Source of the DNA: RGIG4097 sp964599875
Lineage (GTDB): Bacteria > Bacillota > Clostridia > Christensenellales > CAG-917
Assembly (NCBI GenBank): GCA_964599875.1
Contig: CAZRHE010000002.1
Location: 1 to 64,000, forward strand
Length of the DNA: 64,000 nt
Reading direction: 5' to 3'
The notes under the pieces: generated by a model
The model's database searches: none
Seen by the model: the letters and a program-made list of their open reading frames with translations, nothing else
What the model was told of the DNA's origin: nothing
Program-made: the position numbers and the translations under genes
In this document: in pieces, positions 16,306-24,750 of the stretch
Position numbering within the stretch: position 1 is the first letter of the stretch
How the letters are laid out: each line of letters starts with the position of its first letter

Positions 16306-17901
16306 ATGAATTATAAAGTTATCGGTTGGACTTATTACGACAACCCTGAAATTTTATGCAAGTATGGTGATTATTATAGCCGTGCCGAGATAAACGTCAT
16401 TGTAGACGATATCAAGGAACATCACTACCTTTTTTCGGGATATCATCATCAAGAGAGTTATGATCACGGCGTTGTCCCCGTTTTGAACGACGGAAGGGAA
16501 CGCGTTTTTTCTATGCGCGAGTGGGGCAAAATAATGGCGACAGCGTACGGAAAGCGCGGCGAATATGCGTATGCGCGCTATATGACGTATCACGACATTA
16601 ACGAGAAAAAACTACGTTTTCCCGAAATGATGGAAGAAGTGTCCGAAGCCGAGGGGTTTGCGACTGACGATTACGAAATCGACGTAAACGAGGAAACGTT
16701 CGAGCGCGCAAAGACGTCCAATCCGTTTTATATCGAAGATTTGCCCGAACTTCGATATATGGACGACAACGATTCGATTACTCTTTGCTGCAATGGTGAA
16801 AAACAAAAATTCATCGTTCGAGAGGTTCGTCTATCGAAAACTTCCGCGAAGGAAAAAGGATTTATCGAGGGAAAATGGAAACTCTCCGTCAAACACAAGC
16901 CCGAAAGCGAGAGGGAATATCCGCAAAAACCTCTGTATATTTCGAAAAAAGGGGCGTGGGATGAGTTCGAGAGGGCGATACGGGTAGGCGATATAGACGC
17001 CGCAAAAGAAGCGCTTGAAGATTGTGGATTTAGCGACGTCCCCGAACGGTTAACCGCGGAAAAAGATAAATTGTCCGAGAATTTCAGGACGCTTATTCTC
17101 ACGTATCTCGACGAAATGCTCAACACGTCGACGTTGATATTCATGTTGAATTGGCTCGATGATTTTGAGTTGTATAAGGAAATTGCGAGCGACTCATTCG
17201 ACAAACATCCGTGGATTTACATGGGCTTTTTGAGAAAGTATCTAAACGGCGAACGCAATATCGACGAATATATCGTCAAATTCGCAAACGAGATAGACCC
17301 GAAGCAATACTATCACGACGACATCCCATACGATATTTTGATAAAGGCGGTAGAGTTGCGCCCGACGGATAAGTTGCTTGTTGCAAAATGTTATAATATT
17401 ATGAAGTTTAGTCCCGATTGCGACGGATTTCCTATTATGTTGGCGACGGGTGCGCATAACTTGATTGACCCCGAAGATAGGCGTTTGCTCGAACCGAAAA
17501 AGTATATGACGTATTCGATGCACGACGTAAAAAGGATTGTGGAATATATGACTTATCCGAACGACTTCGTAACGTCCGGGAAATATCCGTTTAGTACGCC
17601 CGTTATTTATTTCAGCGATGCGAGCATTATTTCGGACGGAATAATCCGTTATCAAGAATTGATGCGAGAACGCTACGATATAGATAGTTTCCTCGGAGAT
17701 ATGCTCGTCTTCTTGCTGGATGGTTTGCTTAAACTCGTGGATTTGTCCGTAAACCGCGCGTTGCGCATGGCAACGTTCGTTTTCGAATTGGACGCAATTA
17801 CGAACCACGAGTATAATCTTAAAGAAAGGGCTATCGCAAAGTATTCCGACAAAATCGTGGGCTTTAAAGAGGAACTCGAAAAATTATACGGAGAAGAGTA
17901 G
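16306..17901 (+). CDS. Conserved-looking protein of unknown function
   Basis: A 531-residue soluble, acidic protein that I do not recognise. The first 80 residues look beta-rich and aromatic (many Tyr/His, GWTYYDNPE). A second beta-rich module lies at about 155-205 (ITLCCNGEKQKFIVREVRL). From about 225 onward it is helical, and the AIRVGDIDAAKEALEDCG segment at about 225 resembles an ankyrin or HEAT-like helical pair. No signal peptide or membrane segment is seen. It has its own strong promoter and Shine-Dalgarno and is followed by a terminator, so it forms a single-gene unit. Confidence 0.7.
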   Translation: MNYKVIGWTYYDNPEILCKYGDYYSRAEINVIVDDIKEHHYLFSGYHHQESYDHGVVPVLNDGRERVFSMREWGKIMATAYGKRGEYAYARYMTYHDINEKKLRFPEMMEEVSEAEGFATDDYEIDVNEETFERAKTSNPFYIEDLPELRYMDDNDSITLCCNGEKQKFIVREVRLSKTSAKEKGFIEGKWKLSVKHKPESEREYPQKPLYISKKGAWDEFERAIRVGDIDAAKEALEDCGFSDVPERLTAEKDKLSENFRTLILTYLDEMLNTSTLIFMLNWLDDFELYKEIASDSFDKHPWIYMGFLRKYLNGERNIDEYIVKFANEIDPKQYYHDDIPYDILIKAVELRPTDKLLVAKCYNIMKFSPDCDGFPIMLATGAHNLIDPEDRRLLEPKKYMTYSMHDVKRIVEYMTYPNDFVTSGKYPFSTPVIYFSDASIISDGIIRYQELMRERYDIDSFLGDMLVFLLDGLLKLVDLSVNRALRMATFVFELDAITNHEYNLKERAIAKYSDKIVGFKEELEKLYGEE

Positions 17902-17945
17902 CGGAAAGGTTTGATCACTCTCCTTTATTATAATAAATATTGTGG

Positions 17946-17968
17946 AAAGGCGGTAAATACCGCCTTTT
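17946..17968 (+). terminator. Intrinsic terminator
   Basis: Stem AAAGGCGGTA / TACCGCCTTT (17946-17955 / 17958-17967) with a T-run. Confidence 0.8.
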
Positions 17969-17972
17969 CGTA

Positions 17973-18001
17973 TTGTAATTTTTTCGATTTAATGGTAAAA
18001 T
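17973..18001 (+). promoter_or_regulatory. ABC-F promoter, apparently leaderless
   Basis: TTGTAA (17973-17978) and TAAAAT (17996-18001) with a 17-nt spacer. The ATG at 18009 begins 7 nt after the -10 box, and no Shine-Dalgarno lies in between. Confidence 0.6.
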
Positions 18002-18008
18002 CAAATTT

Positions 18009-19904
18009 ATGAGAATCGCAATCGTCAACGGAAGTGTGGAATACGACGGAATACCCGTGCTCGAACGGGTGGATTTTGCCGTGAACGACCACGAAAAAAT
18101 CGCGCTCGTCGGACGCAACGGCTCGGGAAAAACCACTCTTCTTAAAGCGTTGACCGGGGAAGTCGAACTCGTCAAAGGCACGGGGGACGCCGACGTATCT
18201 TTCGTGAAGACGGGAAATCCCGTTATCGGATTTTTGAAACAGACTGCGCGCGACGACGAAAAACGCACTTTGCGCGAAGAAGTTTTGTCCGCATATTCGG
18301 ATATTCTTTCGTTGGAAAAGGCAATGGACGACGCTCTTTGCACCTTGCAATCGGACGGAAACGAAAAGAACGCCGCGACGTATTCGCGTTTGCACGACGC
18401 GTTTGAAAAGGCGGGCGGATATACGTATAAAAAGGAATATCTCACCGCGGTCAAAAAATTCGGTTTTTCGGACGACGACCTCGACAAACCTCTCGTCAAG
18501 TTTTCGGGCGGACAGCGCACCAAAATCGCACTTATCAAACTCTTGTTGTCAAAACCCGACGTCCTTCTTCTCGACGAGCCAACAAACCATCTCGACCTCG
18601 AGGGAATAGAGTGGCTTGAAAGATATCTTATGGACTACAAAAAGTCCTGCGTCGTCGTATCCCACGACAGAATGTTTCTTGACAAAATCGTGAACGTCGT
18701 GTACGAAATCGAGTACGGCGAAACCACCAGATACAGCGGAAATTATTCCGCCTACGTCGTGCAGAAAAAGGATAATTACGACAAGGCACTGAAAGACGCG
18801 CTCATTCGTAAAAAAGAAATCGAGCGACTTCAAAAAGTCGTGGACAGATTCCGCTATAAGGCGCATAAGGCGGCTATGGCACAAGCGAAACTCAAACAAA
18901 TCGAAAGAATGGGGAAAGTAGAAATCCCCGTCGGATTCGACGTCGCGACTTTCAAAGGAATGTTTCAACCGACCGTCGAAACTGTGCGAAACACGGTGGT
19001 GCTCGAAAATCTCGTTTTCGGTTACGACCGCGAAAAACCGCTCGGAAAAGTGAATACAATCGTCGAAAAAGGACAGAAACTCGGAATAATCGGACCCAAC
19101 GGATGCGGAAAATCCACTCTCATTCGCACGATAATGAAACTAATTCCCGCCCTCGACGGACATACGAGATTCGGGCTACATTCCGAAGTCGGCTACTTCG
19201 ACCAGACGAAAACGCAGAGTTTTTCCGCGCTTACAGTGCTCGAAGACTTCAAAAACGACTTCCCGCAATATACGGACGGGGAGGCAAGGACTGCTCTCGG
19301 CGCATTCTTGTTTTCGGGGGACGACGTATTCAAAACCGTAGGGGACTTGTCGGGCGGTGAGAAAGTGCGGCTTGCTCTTCTCAAAATCATAAAACGTCGC
19401 CCTAACGTGCTGATACTCGACGAGCCCACCAACCATATGGATATCCTCGGCAAAGAAACCCTTGAAAAAATGCTATGCGAATATCAAGGCACGGTTATCA
19501 CCGTATCGCACGACAGATATTTCATCAACAAGGTTTGCGACAGGCTACTCGTTTTCGAGAAAGACGGACTGAAAGCGTACGACTGCGGATACGAGGAATA
19601 CGAGAGAATTTCGTCTGAAAAGGAAAGCGTGCAGGCGGAAAGTAAGCAAGCCGTCGTCAAAAAAGGAAAACCCGTATCGGCGGAAACGCTAAAAGCGAAA
19701 CGCAGGCATAGGATAGAGGTGCTCGAAGGGAAAATGTCCGCAATCGATGAGAAAATATCCGCACTGAAAAGGGTTATGACGGAGGACGCAAACGTTTATA
19801 GCGATTATAAAAAACTTGCGGAAATAGAAAAACAAATCGAGGCTCTCGAACTCGAACAAGCGCCGTTCGCGGAAGAATGGGAACGGCTGATATCAGAAGA
19901 ATAA
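18009..19904 (+). CDS. ABC-F family ATP-binding protein
   Basis: A 631-residue protein with two ABC ATPase domains and no membrane segments, the hallmark of ABC-F ribosome-acting ATPases (Uup/YdiF/YfmR group). Domain 1: Walker A GRNGSGKT (35-42), signature FSGGQRTK, Walker B LLLDEPTNHLDLEG. The inter-domain helical linker is at about 240-310. Domain 2: Walker A GPNGCGKST (362-370), signature LSGGEKVR, LILDEPTNHMD. The C-terminal coiled coil is at about 545-631. It could be housekeeping or antibiotic-protective; the sequence alone does not decide. Start: see the leaderless promoter. Confidence 0.93.
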   Translation: MRIAIVNGSVEYDGIPVLERVDFAVNDHEKIALVGRNGSGKTTLLKALTGEVELVKGTGDADVSFVKTGNPVIGFLKQTARDDEKRTLREEVLSAYSDILSLEKAMDDALCTLQSDGNEKNAATYSRLHDAFEKAGGYTYKKEYLTAVKKFGFSDDDLDKPLVKFSGGQRTKIALIKLLLSKPDVLLLDEPTNHLDLEGIEWLERYLMDYKKSCVVVSHDRMFLDKIVNVVYEIEYGETTRYSGNYSAYVVQKKDNYDKALKDALIRKKEIERLQKVVDRFRYKAHKAAMAQAKLKQIERMGKVEIPVGFDVATFKGMFQPTVETVRNTVVLENLVFGYDREKPLGKVNTIVEKGQKLGIIGPNGCGKSTLIRTIMKLIPALDGHTRFGLHSEVGYFDQTKTQSFSALTVLEDFKNDFPQYTDGEARTALGAFLFSGDDVFKTVGDLSGGEKVRLALLKIIKRRPNVLILDEPTNHMDILGKETLEKMLCEYQGTVITVSHDRYFINKVCDRLLVFEKDGLKAYDCGYEEYERISSEKESVQAESKQAVVKKGKPVSAETLKAKRRHRIEVLEGKMSAIDEKISALKRVMTEDANVYSDYKKLAEIEKQIEALELEQAPFAEEWERLISEE

Positions 19905-19940
19905 ATCAAGGATTTTGCGCTTGCGCAAAAGGGAGGAAGT

Positions 19941-22238
19941 ATGAATAACATAGTAACGTCGCTGTGCCTTGCTTATATGGTCGCACTCGTCGCGGGGATG
20001 ATAATCCGCGCATGCAGACTTGGCGGGCTCGACAGATTGAAATTCATCAAGAACTTCAAAAAAGGCAACTTCGTATGGATATACTTCGTTGCGATTCCGT
20101 TGCATATGCTCGGCATGGCTTACGACGGACAAGAGGGGCTGGGGCTGTTTTTGAATGCGGTCAAGTCTTCCGTCGAAATCGTCGTTTTGAAATTCGATTA
20201 CGACACCGTATGCAATCTCGCCGCGGCGAATACGTATTATCAAGCGGTGCTGTATCTGTGCTTTATCTTGGTGACTTTGAACGCCTTTATGTTCACGTTT
20301 GCAATATTCGGCGAAAAACTTATCAACGCGATAAGGCTCTCCTCCGCAAAGAGAAACGACCGCGTTTACGTGTTCGTCGGCTACAACGAAAGGACGAGAA
20401 TGATAATCGATTCCGTCGTCGAAAAGAACGAGGGAAAGAAGGCGAAAGACAAGGTCGTGTTGCTTGCAGAAGTCGATTCGGACACGGTCGACGAGTTGTT
20501 CGTGGACGGCGTTGCAGTCAAGAAATTCGGCGGAGAAAACCTTTCTGCGGTGCTTGAAAAGATTTGCGGGAAATTCGACGATAAAATCGTAAACGTAATT
20601 TTAAATGCTGAAAACGATACGTTAAACCTCGTATATTGCAAAGAACTCGGAGATATTGTAAAGCGCACGGGATTCAACGGACAGTCCATCGACAACCCCA
20701 AGGGCATTATTGCTTACGTGTTCGGGGACGAGCAAAACGAGTATGCATTCACTCGCATCGTGGAAGAAACGAAGGGTTGCGTTCGTTACGTCAATAAGTA
20801 TAAATTGGTGGCTATGGATTTCCTCGATCGCTATCCTTTGACGAAGTTTATGACCGAGGAACATATAGACTATTCGACGGCTACCGTCCGTCCCGACGTG
20901 GACGTCAACGTCGTTATGATAGGTTTCGGAAAAACCGGTCAACAACTGTTTTTGACTTCCGTCGAAAACAACCAATTCTTGACCAAAGACGGCAGTGAAC
21001 TTAAACATAAAAAAGTGGATTACTTCATTTACGATAGAGAAGAATCCGATAACGACAAGGACCTTAACCATAACTACTATCGCTACACGAAAGAGTTTAT
21101 GCAAAAATCCGCGGAGGATAAGAAGGACGACGACGGTGAATTGAACGACGTTTTCAAGAAGAAAGAAAAAGAAGTCGTCGCAAAACTCGAAGGAAAGGAA
21201 CCCGGGGAGGACTATTTCCCCCTTCCCGACGCACCTGCAAACGTCAGTTTTGAAAAGGTGGATATAAACGACACGAGATTCTACGGCAAGATAAAAGAAA
21301 ATCTCACCGCGGAAAACGGGCATATCGCGGTCAACAACGTCATAATCGCATTCGGATCCGACCTCGACAATCTCGACCTTGCGGAAAAAGTCGCGGTCAA
21401 AATCAGAGAATGGGGATTTGATAAAAACACCAAAGTCTTCGTCAAAATACGCAACGACGATTTGTACGACAGCGTGCTCGCTGAGGACTACGAGAAAAAC
21501 GGGGACTTCATCGTTTTCGGCGGAGAAAGAAGAAGCGTATATCACGTCGACAAAATTGTCAATCACGAGGTTGATTTGCTTGCCCGTCGCCGTCACGTTT
21601 GCTATCAAACAGAGTATGCGGAAGTCGGCGCAACCGCTGAAACCATTGAGAAAGGCGCTATCGAAACTTGGTACAAAAATCCTCAATTTAAGAGGGAAAG
21701 CGACGTTTATGCTTGTATGTCGATAAGGATGAAACTCAATCTGCTCGGTTACGATTTCGCGGGATTGGATTCCCCCGACGAGGACAAGACGGAGGAATTT
21801 TTCAAGGCGTATCAAAAGGACGACGAAATCGTATATCAACGCGACAAGTCGGGCAAAATCAAAACGCTGCAAGATAAGGAACAAGTCGATTACGGCAAAT
21901 GCGAATTCAATAGAGGTACGATAAGGAACAATCTTGCGACTCAAGAGCACGAACGCTGGAATGCCTATATGATTTGTTGCGGATTTATTCCTGCGACGAA
22001 AGAGGAAATCAGGTCTTATCTTTTGAACGGCAATAAGGACGAATTCGAGAAGAATTACAGAAAGCACGGCAATCTCACCACCTACGACGGACTTATCGAA
22101 TTCAAAAATTTCAAAGCGGAAGTGGTTGGAAAGGAACCCGAAAAATGCGACGTCATAAAATACGACTATCAGATAATGGACGACGTGCGCTGGTTGCTCA
22201 AAAAGAGGGGATGCAAAGTGGTCTTGAAAAAAAGATAG
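19941..22238 (+). CDS. Membrane-anchored Rossmann/TrkA-N-like protein with RyR-like domain
   Basis: A 765-residue protein. The N-terminus has about three transmembrane helices (roughly 7-25, 47-62, 96-120). A first Rossmann-like region follows (about 142-290, degenerate GYNERT instead of GxGxxG), then a second with an intact G-x-G-x-x-G (G328, G330, G333). A charged linker lies at about 390-430. The C-terminal module carries EHERWNAYMICCGF (H670-W673), the signature of prokaryotic RyR domains. The layout resembles ligand-gated KTN/RCK sensors of ion transport, but a pore loop was not seen. A GGGAGG Shine-Dalgarno precedes the ATG, and a TTTTGCGC/GCGCAAAA hairpin lies just upstream. Confidence 0.75.
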   Translation: MNNIVTSLCLAYMVALVAGMIIRACRLGGLDRLKFIKNFKKGNFVWIYFVAIPLHMLGMAYDGQEGLGLFLNAVKSSVEIVVLKFDYDTVCNLAAANTYYQAVLYLCFILVTLNAFMFTFAIFGEKLINAIRLSSAKRNDRVYVFVGYNERTRMIIDSVVEKNEGKKAKDKVVLLAEVDSDTVDELFVDGVAVKKFGGENLSAVLEKICGKFDDKIVNVILNAENDTLNLVYCKELGDIVKRTGFNGQSIDNPKGIIAYVFGDEQNEYAFTRIVEETKGCVRYVNKYKLVAMDFLDRYPLTKFMTEEHIDYSTATVRPDVDVNVVMIGFGKTGQQLFLTSVENNQFLTKDGSELKHKKVDYFIYDREESDNDKDLNHNYYRYTKEFMQKSAEDKKDDDGELNDVFKKKEKEVVAKLEGKEPGEDYFPLPDAPANVSFEKVDINDTRFYGKIKENLTAENGHIAVNNVIIAFGSDLDNLDLAEKVAVKIREWGFDKNTKVFVKIRNDDLYDSVLAEDYEKNGDFIVFGGERRSVYHVDKIVNHEVDLLARRRHVCYQTEYAEVGATAETIEKGAIETWYKNPQFKRESDVYACMSIRMKLNLLGYDFAGLDSPDEDKTEEFFKAYQKDDEIVYQRDKSGKIKTLQDKEQVDYGKCEFNRGTIRNNLATQEHERWNAYMICCGFIPATKEEIRSYLLNGNKDEFEKNYRKHGNLTTYDGLIEFKNFKAEVVGKEPEKCDVIKYDYQIMDDVRWLLKKRGCKVVLKKR

Positions 22239-22257
22239 AAAATAGCGATTAAGAAAG

Positions 22258-22287
22258 ATAAAAGCGCACCGAAAGGCGCGCTTTTAT
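22258..22287. terminator. Bidirectional terminator
   Basis: Stem ATAAAAGCGC / GCGCTTTTAT (22258-22267 / 22278-22287), flanked by T-runs on both strands. It separates the RyR-like gene from the convergent DUF1540 gene. Confidence 0.85.
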
Positions 22288-22605
22288 TTAGCCGTTTTCT
22301 TTTGGCGATACGCGGGATTTGCACTTTGTGCCGAGTAGAGAGTCGTCGACGAGGATTTTGTCGCAAGAGCAGACTCCGCCCGAGTTGAAAGCGCAAGATG
22401 CGGAACATTGCACTATGCTGTCTACGCCGTCCCCGAAAAATTCTTCTCCGGCTTCGACGTCGGCAAAGGATTGCGCAAGCGCACCGCCCTCTCGTTTGAT
22501 GCGACTTATGCATTTTCCGCCTTCGTTTACGGCGATTATGCCCGCAAGGCATTTGCATTTGACGTTGTGTTCACAGTTTGAAGTTTTGCAATTAATTTCT
22601 TTCAT
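22288..22605 (-). CDS. DUF1540 domain protein (Cys-rich)
   Basis: A 105-residue protein with two copies of the DUF1540 pattern. The first (CKTSNCEHNVKCKC...C) is at residues 4-32. The second (CSASCAFNSGGVCSC...C) is near residues 65-95. The spaced cysteines suggest metal or disulfide stabilisation; DUF1540 proteins are common in spore-forming Clostridia. The start at 22605 is chosen because AGGAG lies 7 nt upstream; a longer in-frame extension to 22683 lacks homology. It is convergent with the RyR-like gene. Confidence 0.8.
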   Translation of the reverse strand: MKEINCKTSNCEHNVKCKCLAGIIAVNEGGKCISRIKREGGALAQSFADVEAGEEFFGDGVDSIVQCSASCAFNSGGVCSCDKILVDDSLLGTKCKSRVSPKENG

Positions 22606-22670
22606 GGCGTACTCCTTGAGGTTAGTATTCCCCGTTTTGCAAAAATTAAACCATCCGTTATTATTTTGGA

Positions 22671-22699
22671 TTGAAATACGCACGCGTATGTGTTACAAT
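22671..22699 (+). promoter_or_regulatory. rplI promoter
   Basis: TTGAAA (22671-22676) and TACAAT (22694-22699), 17-nt spacer, with an AAGGAG Shine-Dalgarno about 8 nt before the ATG at 22718. Confidence 0.75.
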
Positions 22700-22717
22700 A
22701 TGGAAAAGGAGTATATT

Positions 22718-23164
22718 ATGAAAGTTATTTTGTTACAAGACATCAAAGGTCAAGGCAAAAAAGGCGATATCGTCACCGTCAACGACGGATATGCACGCAA
22801 CTGCTTGCTCAAAAAAGGTCTTGCGCTCGAAGGCACTCCGCAAAATTTGTACGTAGCCGAACAACGCAAGAAATCCGCAGAAGCAAAAGCCGCTCAAGAA
22901 AAGGCGGATGCTCTCGCACTTGCTGAAAAACTCAAAAACGTTACCATAGAGGTTAAGGCAAGAGGGGGAGAGAATAACGGCAAAATGTTCGGCAGCGTCA
23001 CCAACGACGACGTAGCGAAAGCCCTTGCGGAACAAGGTTACGACCTCGACAAAAAGAAAATCGAACTCAAAGAAAACATTCGCGATTTCGGTGATTTCGA
23101 AGTTATCGTGCGCGTGTATGCAGGCGTGCAACAAACTCTCAAAATCCGCGTCGTCAGAGCATGA
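22718..23164 (+). CDS. rplI: 50S ribosomal protein bL9
   Basis: A 148-residue bL9, the expected length. The N-terminal domain shows MKVILLQDIKGQGKKGDIVTV and the DGYARNCLLKKGLA motif. A long connecting helix follows (about 45-75), then the C-terminal domain with FGSVTNDDVAKAL. The translated frame is open far upstream, but the ATG at 22718 is the start by homology and Shine-Dalgarno. It overlaps the next gene by 4 nt. It is separated here from its usual rpsF-ssb-rpsR or dnaB partners. Confidence 0.97.
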   Translation: MKVILLQDIKGQGKKGDIVTVNDGYARNCLLKKGLALEGTPQNLYVAEQRKKSAEAKAAQEKADALALAEKLKNVTIEVKARGGENNGKMFGSVTNDDVAKALAEQGYDLDKKKIELKENIRDFGDFEVIVRVYAGVQQTLKIRVVRA

Positions 23165-23868
23165 GCGAATTCGTAACCTTTCTCACGGGGGATTACAAGG
23201 TCATACAGGACGACGATAAGTATTTGTTTTCGGCGGACTCCGTTCTTCTTGCGAATTTGTCGTCGATAGGCGGGAGCGATTCGGTTATCGAACTCGGCGC
23301 GGGAAGCGGAGTTATTTCCATTCTCGTAGCGGTCAAAAAGAACGCGAAGAAAGTCGTGGGCGTCGAGATAGACTCTGCAACTTGCGATATGGCAATGCGT
23401 AGCGTCAAGATGAACAAACTCGACGACAAAATCGAAATGATTTGCGGCGACGTCAAAAATTTATCCTCGTTCGTCGCAAGCGGAAGTTTCGATAAAGCGA
23501 TAATGAATCCGCCTTATTTTTCTCCTAACGACGGCACTTCGGGCGGCGGCGTCAAGGCAAGTGCAAGGAAAGAATGCGAAGGCACTCTCGAAGATTTCGT
23601 GGGGGCGGCGGCGTACGCACTTAAAAACGGCGGGGACTTATTCTTGTCGTATAAGTTCGACAGGCTGTGCGATTTGTTCGTCGTTTTGCGCCGTCACGGG
23701 CTTGAACCGAAACGTATTTATCTCGTTTATCCCAAACTCTCCAAAGGTGTGGATACGGTGATTGTGTCCGCAAGAAAGGGCGGCAAAGTCGGGCTTATCC
23801 CCGAAACTCTCGTCGTGATGGACGAGGAGGGAAGATACACCCCCGACGTAAAAAAACTATACGATTGA
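23161..23868 (+). CDS. tRNA1(Val) adenine-N6-methyltransferase (TrmN6/YfiC family)
   Basis: A 235-residue class I SAM-dependent methyltransferase. The SAM loop is ELGAGSGVISILVA (about 41-54), and the catalytic N6-adenine motif NPPY is at 116-119. Relatives modify A37 of tRNA1(Val). It starts inside the rplI stop (ATGA) and ends 1 nt before rsmI. This matches the conserved Firmicutes order of a YabB-like methyltransferase directly before rsmI. Confidence 0.9.
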   Translation: MSEFVTFLTGDYKVIQDDDKYLFSADSVLLANLSSIGGSDSVIELGAGSGVISILVAVKKNAKKVVGVEIDSATCDMAMRSVKMNKLDDKIEMICGDVKNLSSFVASGSFDKAIMNPPYFSPNDGTSGGGVKASARKECEGTLEDFVGAAAYALKNGGDLFLSYKFDRLCDLFVVLRRHGLEPKRIYLVYPKLSKGVDTVIVSARKGGKVGLIPETLVVMDEEGRYTPDVKKLYD

Positions 23869-23869
23869 T

Positions 23870-24673
23870 ATGGCGAAACTGTACATTGTAGGCACGCCGA
23901 TAGGCAACCTCGGCGATATAACTCTCCGCGCACTCGAAACGCTGAAAAGCGCAGATATAATCGCGTGTGAAGACACGCGTCATTCCCTTGCGCTTTTGAA
24001 CAAGTACGATATAAAAGCGAAACTCGTCGCTTATCACAAATTCAACGAAGTGGAGTGTGGCGGAAAACTCATAGCGGAAATCAAGGACGGCAAAAACGTC
24101 GCGCTCATCACGGACGCGGGCATGCCTTGTATATCGGACCCCGGCTCCATACTCGTTGCAAGGTGCAGAGAAGAGGGGGTCGAAGTGGAATCAGTCCCCG
24201 GACCTACGGCGCTAACTACCGCCATTGCTTTGAGCGGAATACAGAGCACGGGATTCACATTTTTGGGGTTTTTGCCTGAAAAAACGAAAGATAAAGTGGC
24301 GATTTTGTCAAAAGTGAAAGATACGGGACTTCCTTTTGTTATATACGTCGCGCCCCACGACCTAAACAAAATTGCGTCCTCTTTATATGAAATTTTAGGG
24401 GACAGAAAGGTGTACGTCGTGAGAGAAATAACCAAACTTTACGAGAGCGTCACCGTCACGTCGCTATCTTCGTTTGAGTGCGAAGAGCGCGGAGAAATCG
24501 TTATGATAGTTGATGCGGGAGAGAACAAAAACGCATATCTCGATATGACGATTGAAGAGCATTTGAGGGCGTATTTAGAAAGTGGAATGGACAAAAAAGA
24601 GGCGGTCAAAAAGGTCGCGTCCGAAAGGGGAGAACCTAAAAACGTCGTATATCAAATAGCGTTGAATTTGTAA
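23870..24673 (+). CDS. rsmI: 16S rRNA (cytidine1402-2'-O)-methyltransferase RsmI
   Basis: A 267-residue member of the tetrapyrrole-methylase fold. Family motifs are IVGTPIGNLGDITLRALETL at the N-terminus, CEDTRHS, the GMPCISDPG motif, and VPGPTALTTAIALSG. It methylates the 2'-OH of C1402 in the decoding centre together with RsmH. The terminal YQIAL element is also present. Last gene of the rplI-trmN6-rsmI operon. It is followed by a bidirectional terminator facing the VirD4-like gene. Confidence 0.96.
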   Translation: MAKLYIVGTPIGNLGDITLRALETLKSADIIACEDTRHSLALLNKYDIKAKLVAYHKFNEVECGGKLIAEIKDGKNVALITDAGMPCISDPGSILVARCREEGVEVESVPGPTALTTAIALSGIQSTGFTFLGFLPEKTKDKVAILSKVKDTGLPFVIYVAPHDLNKIASSLYEILGDRKVYVVREITKLYESVTVTSLSSFECEERGEIVMIVDAGENKNAYLDMTIEEHLRAYLESGMDKKEAVKKVASERGEPKNVVYQIALNL

Positions 24674-24718
24674 GGATTATCTATTCCGATAGTTTATATA
24701 AACCAAAAACAATAAGAA

Positions 24719-24746
24719 AATCCCCGCCGACTTTTCGGCGGGGATT
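24719..24746. terminator. Bidirectional terminator
   Basis: A 12-bp perfect stem AATCCCCGCCGA / TCGGCGGGGATT with a 4-nt loop. The T-rich side is on the minus strand, so it mainly serves the VirD4-like operon. Confidence 0.88.
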
Positions 24747-24750
24747 CATT

